Source: Oscillospiraceae bacterium
GTDB taxonomy: Bacteria > Bacillota > Clostridia > Oscillospirales > Ruminococcaceae
Assembly (NCBI GenBank): GCA_017435565.1
Contig: JAFSEU010000032.1
Location: forward strand, 1-59,559
Direction of reading: 5' to 3'
DNA length: 59,559 nucleotides
The translations under genes and the position numbers were made by a program. Shown here piece by piece: positions 18,504 to 25,743 of the stretch (positions are counted from its first letter, which is position 1; the number at the start of each line of letters is the position of its first letter). The notes beneath the pieces were generated by a model, which did not search any database, was not told where the DNA came from, and was given only the letters and a program-made list of their open reading frames with translations.

Positions 18504-19142
18504 ATGTATACTATTTTACGTTATGTTGTGACTTTTCTTTTCAAAATTGCTTTCAATATTAAATTTGAAGGTGTGGAAAATATTCCTCAGCAAGGCGGTG
18601 TGATTTTTGCCTGTAATCACCGCAGTTATGCAGATCCGATTATGATGGCGTTCAAGGTCAAAAAGCCGTTTTCTTATATGGCAAAATCTGAACTTTTTAA
18701 AGGAAACGCTTTTGAAAAGCTGATCCGTTTCTTCGGTGCTTTTCCTGTTGAAAGGGGAAAAGGTGACCTTACCATTGTCGATACCTGCGTTGATGTTTTG
18801 AAAAGTGGACGCAATCTTGCGATTTTTCCTGAAGGCACACGTTCTAAAAACGGCAAATTGGGCAGAGGTAAGACTGGTGTTGCGCTGATTGCTTCACAGA
18901 CAGGTGCTGATGTCGTTCCTATGGCTATTGTTTATGGTGAAAGGCTTAAATTCCGTACAAAAATAATTGTGCGCTACGGAAAAGTTATCAGAGCGCAGGA
19001 TTTGCAGATTACTTCAACATCTTCGCTTAAAGAAGTAAGAGTTTTGAAAAAGACAATTATGGGCGCTATTGAAGAATTGTTGTATAAAGACGGAATGCCC
19101 GATTTTGATAAAATGGAGATGGAGAGTAAAGCAGATGCGTGA
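18504..19142 (+). CDS. plsC: 1-acyl-sn-glycerol-3-phosphate acyltransferase
   Basis: A 212-residue membrane-associated acyltransferase that makes phosphatidic acid. The catalytic NHRSYAD (H39, D44) and the glycerol-phosphate-binding FPEGTRS near 112 are both present, with a hydrophobic N-terminus. Stop overlaps the start of ispH by 8 bases. Confidence 0.93.
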   Translation: MYTILRYVVTFLFKIAFNIKFEGVENIPQQGGVIFACNHRSYADPIMMAFKVKKPFSYMAKSELFKGNAFEKLIRFFGAFPVERGKGDLTIVDTCVDVLKSGRNLAIFPEGTRSKNGKLGRGKTGVALIASQTGADVVPMAIVYGERLKFRTKIIVRYGKVIRAQDLQITSTSSLKEVRVLKKTIMGAIEELLYKDGMPDFDKMEMESKADA

Positions 19143-21141
19143 GATAACTGTTGCTTCAACTGCAGGGTTTTGCTTTGGGGTGGATCGTGCTGTAAAAATC
19201 TGCTATGATGAGCTTGAAAAGGGCGGAAGCGTTGCAACCTTGGGCCCGATTATTCACAACAGTGATGTTGTTGCGGATCTTCAGAAAAAAGGAGTAAGAA
19301 TAGTTGATTCTGTGTCGGAACTTTCATCAGATGAGCGTGTAATAATACGTTCGCATGGTGTTACAAAAGATACATATGAGTGTATAAAGTCAATCGGCTG
19401 CGACTATGTTGATGCGACCTGCCCTTTTGTTTCGAAGATTCACAGAATCGTTGAAAAAATGGCTCTTGACGGAAGGTATATACTTATTGCAGGAGATAAG
19501 AATCATCCTGAAGTTCAGGGAATATTGAGTTATTGTGGTCAAAATGCCCAAGTTTTTGCTGATTATGACGAACTATTATGCCTTTTTACTAAAAATCCTG
19601 AATTTTCAGAAAAAAGACTTGCAATTGTCGCACAAACAACTTATAATATTATAATATGGGATAGGTGTACGGAACTTATTAAAAATTACTGCAAAGATGC
19701 AGAGATTTTTTGCACGATATGCAGTGCCACAGCTGATCGGCAGGCTCAAGCCTGTGAGCTTTCAAAGAAGAGCGATGTGATGATTGTCGTTGGCGGCAAG
19801 CATAGCTCGAATACCGTTAAGCTTTGTAATGTATGTAGTCCGAACTGCGATACATTTCATATCGAAAATGCTGCGGCTCTCGAAACACTTAACCTTGAAA
19901 AATACCGAAAAATTGGTATTACAGCCGGAGCTTCAACACCGGCTTACATAATTAAGGAGGTACAAACAAAAATGGCTGAACTCAAAAACACATTTGATGA
20001 AGACATTAATTTTGAAGAGGCTTTGGAGCAGTCCTTCAAAAAAATACATACAGGTGAAAGGGTAAAAGGTATTGTTGCTGCAATTAACTCAAATGAAGTT
20101 ATTGTAGATGTCGGAACCAAGCACACAGGATATATTCCTTTTGACGAGTTGACAGATGATTCTTCACTCAAGCCCTGTGATGTAGTTAAGGTCGGCGATG
20201 AAATTGACCTTGTTGTTATCAAAATCAATGATGCAGAAGGCATCGCAACACTTTCCAAGAAGAAGGTAGATGCTGCTCTTGGTATGGAGAAAATTGCAAA
20301 ATCATACGAAGACGGCGAAGTTATCGAGGGTATTGTGCAGAATGTTGTAAAGGGTGGACTTGTTGTATCATGTCAGGGAGTCAGAGTATTTGTTCCCGCT
20401 TCGCAGTCCGGTCTTTCCAGAGAAGCTAATCTTGAAACTCTTCTCAAGAAGAAGGTTGAACTCAAGGTTATTGAAATCAACGAGCAGAGAAACAGAGCTG
20501 TCGGCTCTATCAAGGCTGCAGAAAGAGAAAAGAAGAACGCTGAAAAAGCTGCATTTTGGGCAACTGCTGAAGTTGGCAAGGTTTATAAGGGTGAGGTTAA
20601 ATCCATTACAAGCTACGGCGCATTTGTAAATCTTGGCGGTACAGATGGTATGGTTCATATTTCGGAGCTTTCCTGGGGTAGAATCCGTCATCCTGAGGAA
20701 GTTGTCAAGGTAGGAGATGTTCTTGAGGTTTATATCAAGGATCTTGACGCTGAAAAGAACAGAATTTCTCTTGGCTATAAGAAGGCTGAGGATAATCCTT
20801 GGGTTATTTTTGAAAACAAGTTTGCAGTTGGTGATGTTGTTGATGCAACTGTTGTTTCTATTACTCCTTTCGGTGCTTTTGCAAATATCATTGAAGGCAT
20901 CGACGGTCTTATCCATATTTCTCAGGTTTCAAACAAGAGAGTCGGCAATGTAAATGAAGCTCTTGAAATCGGCCAGACTGTACAGGCTAAGATTGTTGAA
21001 ATCGATATTGAAAAGAAGCGCGTTTCGCTTTCAATCCGTGCTCTTCTTGAAGAGGATGCTCAGGATGAGGAATATTCTGAAGATGAAGCTGTAGAAGCAG
21101 ATGAAGCAGCTGATGAAGCTGTTGACGAAGCCGCTGAATAA
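19135..21141 (+). CDS. ispH-rpsA: Fused 4-hydroxy-3-methylbut-2-enyl diphosphate reductase / ribosomal protein S1
   Basis: A 668-residue two-part protein. Residues 1 to about 280 are IspH (LytB), the last enzyme of the MEP isoprenoid pathway, with the [4Fe-4S] cysteines in GFCFGV (C13), VDATCPFV and CTICSAT. From about 300 there are four S1 RNA-binding domains ending in an acidic tail (EEDAQDEEYSEDEAVEADE). I start at 19135 because GGAGAG precedes this ATG; the upstream frame back to 19069 lies inside plsC. The fusion is known in Clostridia. An internal AAGGAGG and ATG at the domain junction could give a separate S1. Confidence 0.95.
   Translation: MREITVASTAGFCFGVDRAVKICYDELEKGGSVATLGPIIHNSDVVADLQKKGVRIVDSVSELSSDERVIIRSHGVTKDTYECIKSIGCDYVDATCPFVSKIHRIVEKMALDGRYILIAGDKNHPEVQGILSYCGQNAQVFADYDELLCLFTKNPEFSEKRLAIVAQTTYNIIIWDRCTELIKNYCKDAEIFCTICSATADRQAQACELSKKSDVMIVVGGKHSSNTVKLCNVCSPNCDTFHIENAAALETLNLEKYRKIGITAGASTPAYIIKEVQTKMAELKNTFDEDINFEEALEQSFKKIHTGERVKGIVAAINSNEVIVDVGTKHTGYIPFDELTDDSSLKPCDVVKVGDEIDLVVIKINDAEGIATLSKKKVDAALGMEKIAKSYEDGEVIEGIVQNVVKGGLVVSCQGVRVFVPASQSGLSREANLETLLKKKVELKVIEINEQRNRAVGSIKAAEREKKNAEKAAFWATAEVGKVYKGEVKSITSYGAFVNLGGTDGMVHISELSWGRIRHPEEVVKVGDVLEVYIKDLDAEKNRISLGYKKAEDNPWVIFENKFAVGDVVDATVVSITPFGAFANIIEGIDGLIHISQVSNKRVGNVNEALEIGQTVQAKIVEIDIEKKRVSLSIRALLEEDAQDEEYSEDEAVEADEAADEAVDEAAE
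19954..19974 (+). promoter_or_regulatory. Internal ribosome site and ATG at the IspH-S1 junction
   Basis: AAGGAGGT followed 10 bases later by an in-frame ATG, codon 280, exactly where the IspH domain ends and the S1 part (MAELKNTFDEDI) begins. It could allow independent synthesis of S1. Confidence 0.5.
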
Positions 21142-21162
21142 TTTTCCTGTATAAATAAATCG

Positions 21163-21198
21163 CTCCTGCAATCTGAATTTGGATTGCAGGAGTTTTTG
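21163..21198 (+). terminator. Terminator of the cmk-plsC-ispH/rpsA run
   Basis: CTCCTGCAATC / GATTGCAGGAG followed by TTTTTGCT. Confidence 0.87.
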
Positions 21199-21214
21199 CT
21201 ATATATATAAATAT

Positions 21215-21244
21215 CGTGTCTGCATAAATTCATATGCAGACACG
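21215..21244 (-). terminator. Hairpin behind the GH9 gene
   Basis: CGTGTCTGCAT / ATGCAGACACG, an 11-bp stem 6 bases past the GH9 stop. The downstream tract on the minus strand is AT-rich, not a pure T run. Confidence 0.6.
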
Positions 21245-21250
21245 AATGTT

Positions 21251-23488
21251 TTATATGGGTAATGAAGTAATTACATTGAGAGCATATCTTGTAACAATTG
21301 TCGCATCAATTGAATTGACGAGACCGTCACAGTTGACGTCGCCGTTGAGTAATTGCTGGTCATCAAATGTCAAAACTTGAAGTGCGTATCTGGTAATCAT
21401 AGTAGCGTCAATGGAATTGACTAATCCGTCGAAGTTTACATCGCCGTAGACAATGTCAGGCTCTTCAGAAGGAACTGTACCATCGGGCTCGATACCCCAG
21501 ATGAGTGTGTCGCCGTCATACATTGTCATATATGCGGTGTCAATCATAGCATCTTCGCCGCCCTTAACAAGACCCTGGAAAGAGTAATCGTTGGAAGCGT
21601 CCCACGTTACGCCGGCGTTGTCGGGGATTGATATTCTGAACTGGCATTCGGAACGGTGCTCGGACTGGCCTGTGGGCATTACAACGGTGCCGTCAGCAAA
21701 TGAAAGCTTGACATAATAGATGTTTCCATCATAATGAATCGGTTCGGAAATTGATATTTTACCCTCATCACTTGAATGCTGGTCATAGTTAACTTTTACG
21801 GTAACATCATCAATTGTGAGACCGTTTTCAATAAGCTCGGTAATATCAAAATAGTAGTTATATGAGAGGTCAATAATAGTTCTTGCCGGCCATGCAGAGT
21901 GGTTCATAGCATATGCCTTGATTTCCGTATAGCTTGTACTCGACTGGTTGATTGAAGCTCTCATAAAGAATTCGTTCCACTTAGGCTCTTCTTCGGGCGG
22001 GAAATCGGGGTCGATTGAACCGCCGTATTTTTCAACCATAGCACAAAGTGCTGCGGTGTAGCCGGCGTTGTAGTCAATTGCTACTTCGGAATATTCATAC
22101 TGTGCAATATTGTCGGTATACTGACCGCTTGAGTTGGGACCGCCGACGAGCGCACCGTAAAGAACGTGAGCGTGAGGCTTTGCGTCATCACCGGTAGTCT
22201 GACCAATGTTGGACCACTTGTCGTTCCAAGCGCCGCTGGATGTTCTGTGGTGCCATGCCTGAGGATATGTATCGCCCATACCGACAACATAGCTCATACC
22301 AAGATCGTTGTCACCAAAGCAGTAATGCATAATATTGTCAGCAAAATCAGTATACTTTGTTACATATGTTTCATTATCTGCATAAAGATTATCTACTGCG
22401 ACATAAGCAAGGAATGCTGTTGTTGTTGCGTGACGGAGTGCGCCCCAGTTAAAGAGCCAGGGAAGACCATCGGGTGTATAAGTGATTTGCTTTCCGCCGT
22501 AGCCTGTTGTCCAGTATTCAAGGTGTTTTCTGAACTGCTCGATCCATTCGGTATCGCCTGTATTGATGGCGTAAAGCAGAGTTCCGCCCTGCTGAGTGTC
22601 ATCCCAGCAATGACCCCATGTAAACTTAAGCTCGGTTGACTGATTTTCCGTGCCGAGGTTAGGAATATAATCGCTTTCGCAAAGGTCAAGGTAGGTTTGT
22701 TCGCCTGTTGCCATATAAAGCCAGTTTGCAGCGAAAAATAAATCATCATAGAAAGATGAAGGCTTGTAATAGCTCTGTTCAGCTGTATCGTCACCAATTG
22801 AACGGTTAGCATCAGCTCTTTCGAAGCAGGCAATTGCGTGATCAAGATATGTATTTGCTTTTGCGGCGTCTTCATCCTTGAAGCAAAGATATCCTGAAGC
22901 AAGTGCTGCTGCCATCTGCGCTTCAATACAGCTGTCATTGCAGGTGTAATAAGGTCTTTCGGTTTCACCTTTCATTAATAGGAATTTGTCCATATAGACC
23001 TCGCACGAGCCCCACCACTGGTGGTCAAATCCGCCTTCGCCAATCATATAGACAATTTCGTTGCCTAAATCGCATCCGACAAGATAATCAAGTACCCATT
23101 CGAGATTGAGCATATATTCTTCATATTCGCCGACAGAGGTTACGCCTTCCTCGTATTCAAGCAAACCCCATGCAAGCATTGTCGCAGCATAAGCGTTTGT
23201 GAGCGTGAATTTAAGATGGTCTCCGGCGTCAAACCAACCGCCTGTGACGTAGTCGTTGGTCATACAGTCGGCGCGCCATGAAACCTCGTTCCACTCGGCG
23301 ATGGGTCCTGACTGCTGCACCTGATAGAAAAACATTGATTTCTGAAGTGCTTCTCCGTAGTTATAGGCTGAATTTGCACTTGCAGAGGCTTTGATGCCGT
23401 AAGCATTTTGTGCTTGTGACGAAGGCAAGGCCGTTACGATGCCTGCAGCAAGAGCTACCGAAGTCAAAGCACTTAAGAATTTTTTCAT
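21251..23488 (-). CDS. GH9 endoglucanase with CBM3c and dockerin (cellulosomal)
   Basis: A 745-residue secreted cellulase. Signal peptide 1 to about 35. The GH9 (alpha/alpha)6 barrel runs from about 41 to 490 with the catalytic DAGDH at 87-91 and the acid glutamate in YSEVAIDYNAG near the end of the domain. A CBM3c-type module follows directly (from PKWNEFFMRASI), the theme B architecture known from processive endoglucanases. The dockerin covers 680-745 with loops GDVNFDGLVNSID and GDVNCDGLVNSID. AAGGAGGAAA precedes the ATG. The product should hydrolyse beta-1,4-glucan while attached to a scaffoldin cohesin. Confidence 0.96.
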   Translation of the reverse strand: MKKFLSALTSVALAAGIVTALPSSQAQNAYGIKASASANSAYNYGEALQKSMFFYQVQQSGPIAEWNEVSWRADCMTNDYVTGGWFDAGDHLKFTLTNAYAATMLAWGLLEYEEGVTSVGEYEEYMLNLEWVLDYLVGCDLGNEIVYMIGEGGFDHQWWGSCEVYMDKFLLMKGETERPYYTCNDSCIEAQMAAALASGYLCFKDEDAAKANTYLDHAIACFERADANRSIGDDTAEQSYYKPSSFYDDLFFAANWLYMATGEQTYLDLCESDYIPNLGTENQSTELKFTWGHCWDDTQQGGTLLYAINTGDTEWIEQFRKHLEYWTTGYGGKQITYTPDGLPWLFNWGALRHATTTAFLAYVAVDNLYADNETYVTKYTDFADNIMHYCFGDNDLGMSYVVGMGDTYPQAWHHRTSSGAWNDKWSNIGQTTGDDAKPHAHVLYGALVGGPNSSGQYTDNIAQYEYSEVAIDYNAGYTAALCAMVEKYGGSIDPDFPPEEEPKWNEFFMRASINQSSTSYTEIKAYAMNHSAWPARTIIDLSYNYYFDITELIENGLTIDDVTVKVNYDQHSSDEGKISISEPIHYDGNIYYVKLSFADGTVVMPTGQSEHRSECQFRISIPDNAGVTWDASNDYSFQGLVKGGEDAMIDTAYMTMYDGDTLIWGIEPDGTVPSEEPDIVYGDVNFDGLVNSIDATMITRYALQVLTFDDQQLLNGDVNCDGLVNSIDATIVTRYALNVITSLPI

Positions 23489-23563
23489 TCTCTTTCCTCC
23501 TTATAAATGTGTTTGAAGTTCGCAGTAATCACGAAGACTGCTGCGCAAAATCCTACATATATA

Positions 23564-23592
23564 ATAATGACATAAATTGCTTTATTTGTCAA
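23564..23592 (-). promoter_or_regulatory. Sigma-A promoter of the GH9 gene
   Basis: Minus strand TTGACA, 17 bases, CATTAT, leaving a leader of about 70 bases. Confidence 0.6.
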
Positions 23593-23648
23593 GGAATTTT
23601 TATATTATTTCACACGTTTTTGATACTTAAAATTAGATTTGTTTTATA

Positions 23649-23677
23649 ATAGCGTACAACCGCTTTGTCATATAATA
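23649..23677 (+). promoter_or_regulatory. Sporulation-type (sigma-E/sigma-K) promoter of sigK
   Basis: ATA, 17 bases, CATATAATA. This fits the mother-cell sigma consensus (-10 CATAnnnTA), and no TTGACA-like box lies at the proper distance. Confidence 0.45.
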
Positions 23678-23706
23678 TATTGAGTGTGAGATATGAGAAA
23701 GGGGAA

Positions 23707-24402
23707 ATGAATTTGAAAATCTGTGACAGTGCATTTGCTGTTTTAAAAAGCTTGCTTAGGTTTGCTCTGCATACCGACTGCGGAAATATGTTTCCGAAGC
23801 CCCTGTCAAAAGAAGAAGAAGCTGCTTGCTTTGAGGCAATGAAAAAAGGCGATTCTGATGCAAAGAATAAGCTTGTTGAGCACAATCTGCGACTTGTTGC
23901 ACACATTATAAAAAAATATTATTCCGTATCGAATGAGCAGGATGAGCTGATATCAATAGGAACAATCGGTCTGATAAAGGCAGTAACTACATTTGATTAT
24001 ACCAAGGGAACGAGGTTTGCTACTTATGCCAGCAAATGTATTGATAATGAAATACTGATGCATTTCAGGGCATTGAAAAAGAGTGTAGGTGATATCTATA
24101 TGGAACAGCCGATTGAAACTGATAAGGATGGAAACCAACTGACCTTGATGGATACTCTGGCAGATGATGTGCTTGTTGCCGATAAAATTGAGCTTAGTCT
24201 GCGTACTGAAAAGCTGTATGAGTGCATTGGAAAATGCCTCGACAAGCGTGAGTGTGAGATAATCGTGCGGCGCTATGGCCTGTTCGGCAGAAATCCGCTT
24301 ACTCAGCGCGAAACTGCAAAGCTTCTCGGAATATCACGTTCTTATGTTTCGCGAATAGAAAAAAAGGCGCTTTCAAAACTGAAAAACGCCTTTGGTGAGT
24401 GA
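23707..24402 (+). CDS. sigK: RNA polymerase sporulation sigma factor SigK
   Basis: A 231-residue sigma-70 family factor. FPKPLSKEEE near residue 20, region 2 NLRLVAHIIKKYY to YASKCIDNEILMHFRALKKS, the linker PIETDKDGNQLTLMDTL, and region 4 LTQRETAKLLGISRSYVSRIEKKALSKL match SigK, the late mother-cell sigma factor. The frame is continuous, so no skin-type element interrupts it. The N-terminal residues before FPKP would be the pro-sequence. The ATG at 23707 is close to its GGGG; a TTG at 23713 has better spacing and is an alternative. Confidence 0.88.
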   Translation: MNLKICDSAFAVLKSLLRFALHTDCGNMFPKPLSKEEEAACFEAMKKGDSDAKNKLVEHNLRLVAHIIKKYYSVSNEQDELISIGTIGLIKAVTTFDYTKGTRFATYASKCIDNEILMHFRALKKSVGDIYMEQPIETDKDGNQLTLMDTLADDVLVADKIELSLRTEKLYECIGKCLDKRECEIIVRRYGLFGRNPLTQRETAKLLGISRSYVSRIEKKALSKLKNAFGE

Positions 24403-24410
24403 CTTTAGTT

Positions 24411-25076
24411 TTATTCAGCAGGGGACATGAGTGACACAAGCTTTGATTTCGGCATTGTTTGAAGCCAGATGTGTCCGGGACCGGTAATTCTTGTGTTGAA
24501 GAAGCCTTCACCGCCGAAAAGCTTGTTGCCAATGCCTTTTACTGCTTCAATTTCAATTTTGCATGTTTCGTCCATTGCGGCAAGATATCCTGTATCGACA
24601 AGCATCGATTCGTCTGCGGCAAGGTCGTATTCAACACAGCTTCCGTCGATTTCGATGAAAACTCTGCCATTTCCGCTGAATTTCTGCATAATAAAGCCTT
24701 CGCCGCCGAAAAATCCTGTGCTGAGCTTGCGCTGAAAGAAAAGCTCAAGGCACACGTCCTTTTCGCAGGCAAGAAATGCGGTTTTTTGTGCGATTATTGC
24801 TTTTTCGCTGACGTCAATATCAAGAATCTTTCCGGGAAAGCTTGAAGCAAACGCTATTTCTCCGTCTTTACCCGAAGCGGTGTAGACATTCTGAAAAATC
24901 GATTCGCCCGAAACTGCTCTTGACAGCATCTTTCCGAAAGAACCGCCGGCATTTGTTTCCATCTTTATTGAATCGGACATCCAGCTCATTGAGCCTTTTT
25001 CGCAAACAATCGATTCGCCGTTGTTTAAATGGCATATAACGACGGGTAAGGTTCCGCCTAAAATTTCATAGGTCAT
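24411..25076 (-). CDS. AIM24/TIGR00266-family protein
   Basis: A 221-residue cytosolic protein built from the repeating glycine-rich beta-strand motif of the family (FFGGEGFIMQKFSGNG, KLFGGEGFFNTRITGPG). Members form barrel-like trimers; no enzymatic role is established. AAAGGT lies before the ATG. It is convergent with sigK and followed on the same strand by nothing, so it probably shares a transcript with the small membrane protein upstream (25100-25474), 23 bases away. Confidence 0.87.
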   Translation of the reverse strand: MTYEILGGTLPVVICHLNNGESIVCEKGSMSWMSDSIKMETNAGGSFGKMLSRAVSGESIFQNVYTASGKDGEIAFASSFPGKILDIDVSEKAIIAQKTAFLACEKDVCLELFFQRKLSTGFFGGEGFIMQKFSGNGRVFIEIDGSCVEYDLAADESMLVDTGYLAAMDETCKIEIEAVKGIGNKLFGGEGFFNTRITGPGHIWLQTMPKSKLVSLMSPAE

Positions 25077-25099
25077 TGTTAAAATTTACCTTTCAAAAA

Positions 25100-25474
25100 T
25101 TATTGCTCTGACAGGGATTCAGAAGAGGAGTCACTTGAACTAGAATCTTCATCTGAAAGGTTAAAGCTCTCATCCTCAGATTGCTGGGCAGACGTTGAAA
25201 CGGAAATATCTTCAGGGTGCTTGTTCAGCCAGTCCTGAAGGAAGTTTTTGTTATCCATAGTTTCTCTCATATAAAGGAAGAATGCTGCAAGAAAAATTAT
25301 GAATATGATGAAAATTATCCAGCCGAGATTGTAATGAAGCTTTTTAATCTTTTTACGTTTCTTTCTGCCGTTTTCATCATAATCAAAATATTTTGAACGC
25401 TTTTTTTTGACTGTCTTTGATTTTTCAGCCGAAGCTGCTGATTTTACAGGTTCTTTTTCTGTGTTGTTTGTCAT
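25100..25474 (-). CDS. Small single-pass membrane protein, unknown function
   Basis: A 124-residue protein not recognised as any named family. A strongly basic N-terminal part (KKKRSKYFDYDENGRKKRKK) precedes one membrane helix (about 51-70, WIIFIIFIIFLAAFFLY), then an acidic, serine-rich tail (DEDSSSSDSSSES). The positive-inside rule puts the basic part in the cytoplasm and the acidic tail outside. Ribosome site AGGGTGA before the ATG supports expression. Confidence 0.65.
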   Translation of the reverse strand: MTNNTEKEPVKSAASAEKSKTVKKKRSKYFDYDENGRKKRKKIKKLHYNLGWIIFIIFIIFLAAFFLYMRETMDNKNFLQDWLNKHPEDISVSTSAQQSEDESFNLSDEDSSSSDSSSESLSEQ

Positions 25475-25613
25475 AAGCTCACCCTTTGCTGTTTTCTCTC
25501 TATTTGATTATACAATATATACTTTGAATTTGCAAGCGTAATTTGTTTTTTGAAAAAATAAAATATTAGTAAATATCAACTAAAAATATGCATAAAAAAT
25601 GTGTAAAAAGCAA

Positions 25614-25642
25614 TTGACAAACGTGGCAAATTATAGTAAAAT
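25614..25642 (+). promoter_or_regulatory. Sigma-A promoter of the GH74 gene
   Basis: TTGACA, 17 bases, TAAAAT, giving a leader of about 95 bases. Confidence 0.65.
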
Positions 25643-25743
25643 TGTATATGAATTATTTTGGTAATCGTATACATTGACAAAATTCAAATGAAAGGAACTG
25701 TGTGCTTAACATTTTAATAACAGCACGCAAAAAGGTAAAGGTA

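Noticed and set aside
20368..20916. A 182-codon minus-strand frame inside the S1 part of ispH-rpsA
   Set aside because: Antisense to repeated S1 domains, whose codon pattern leaves the opposite strand open; no start context.
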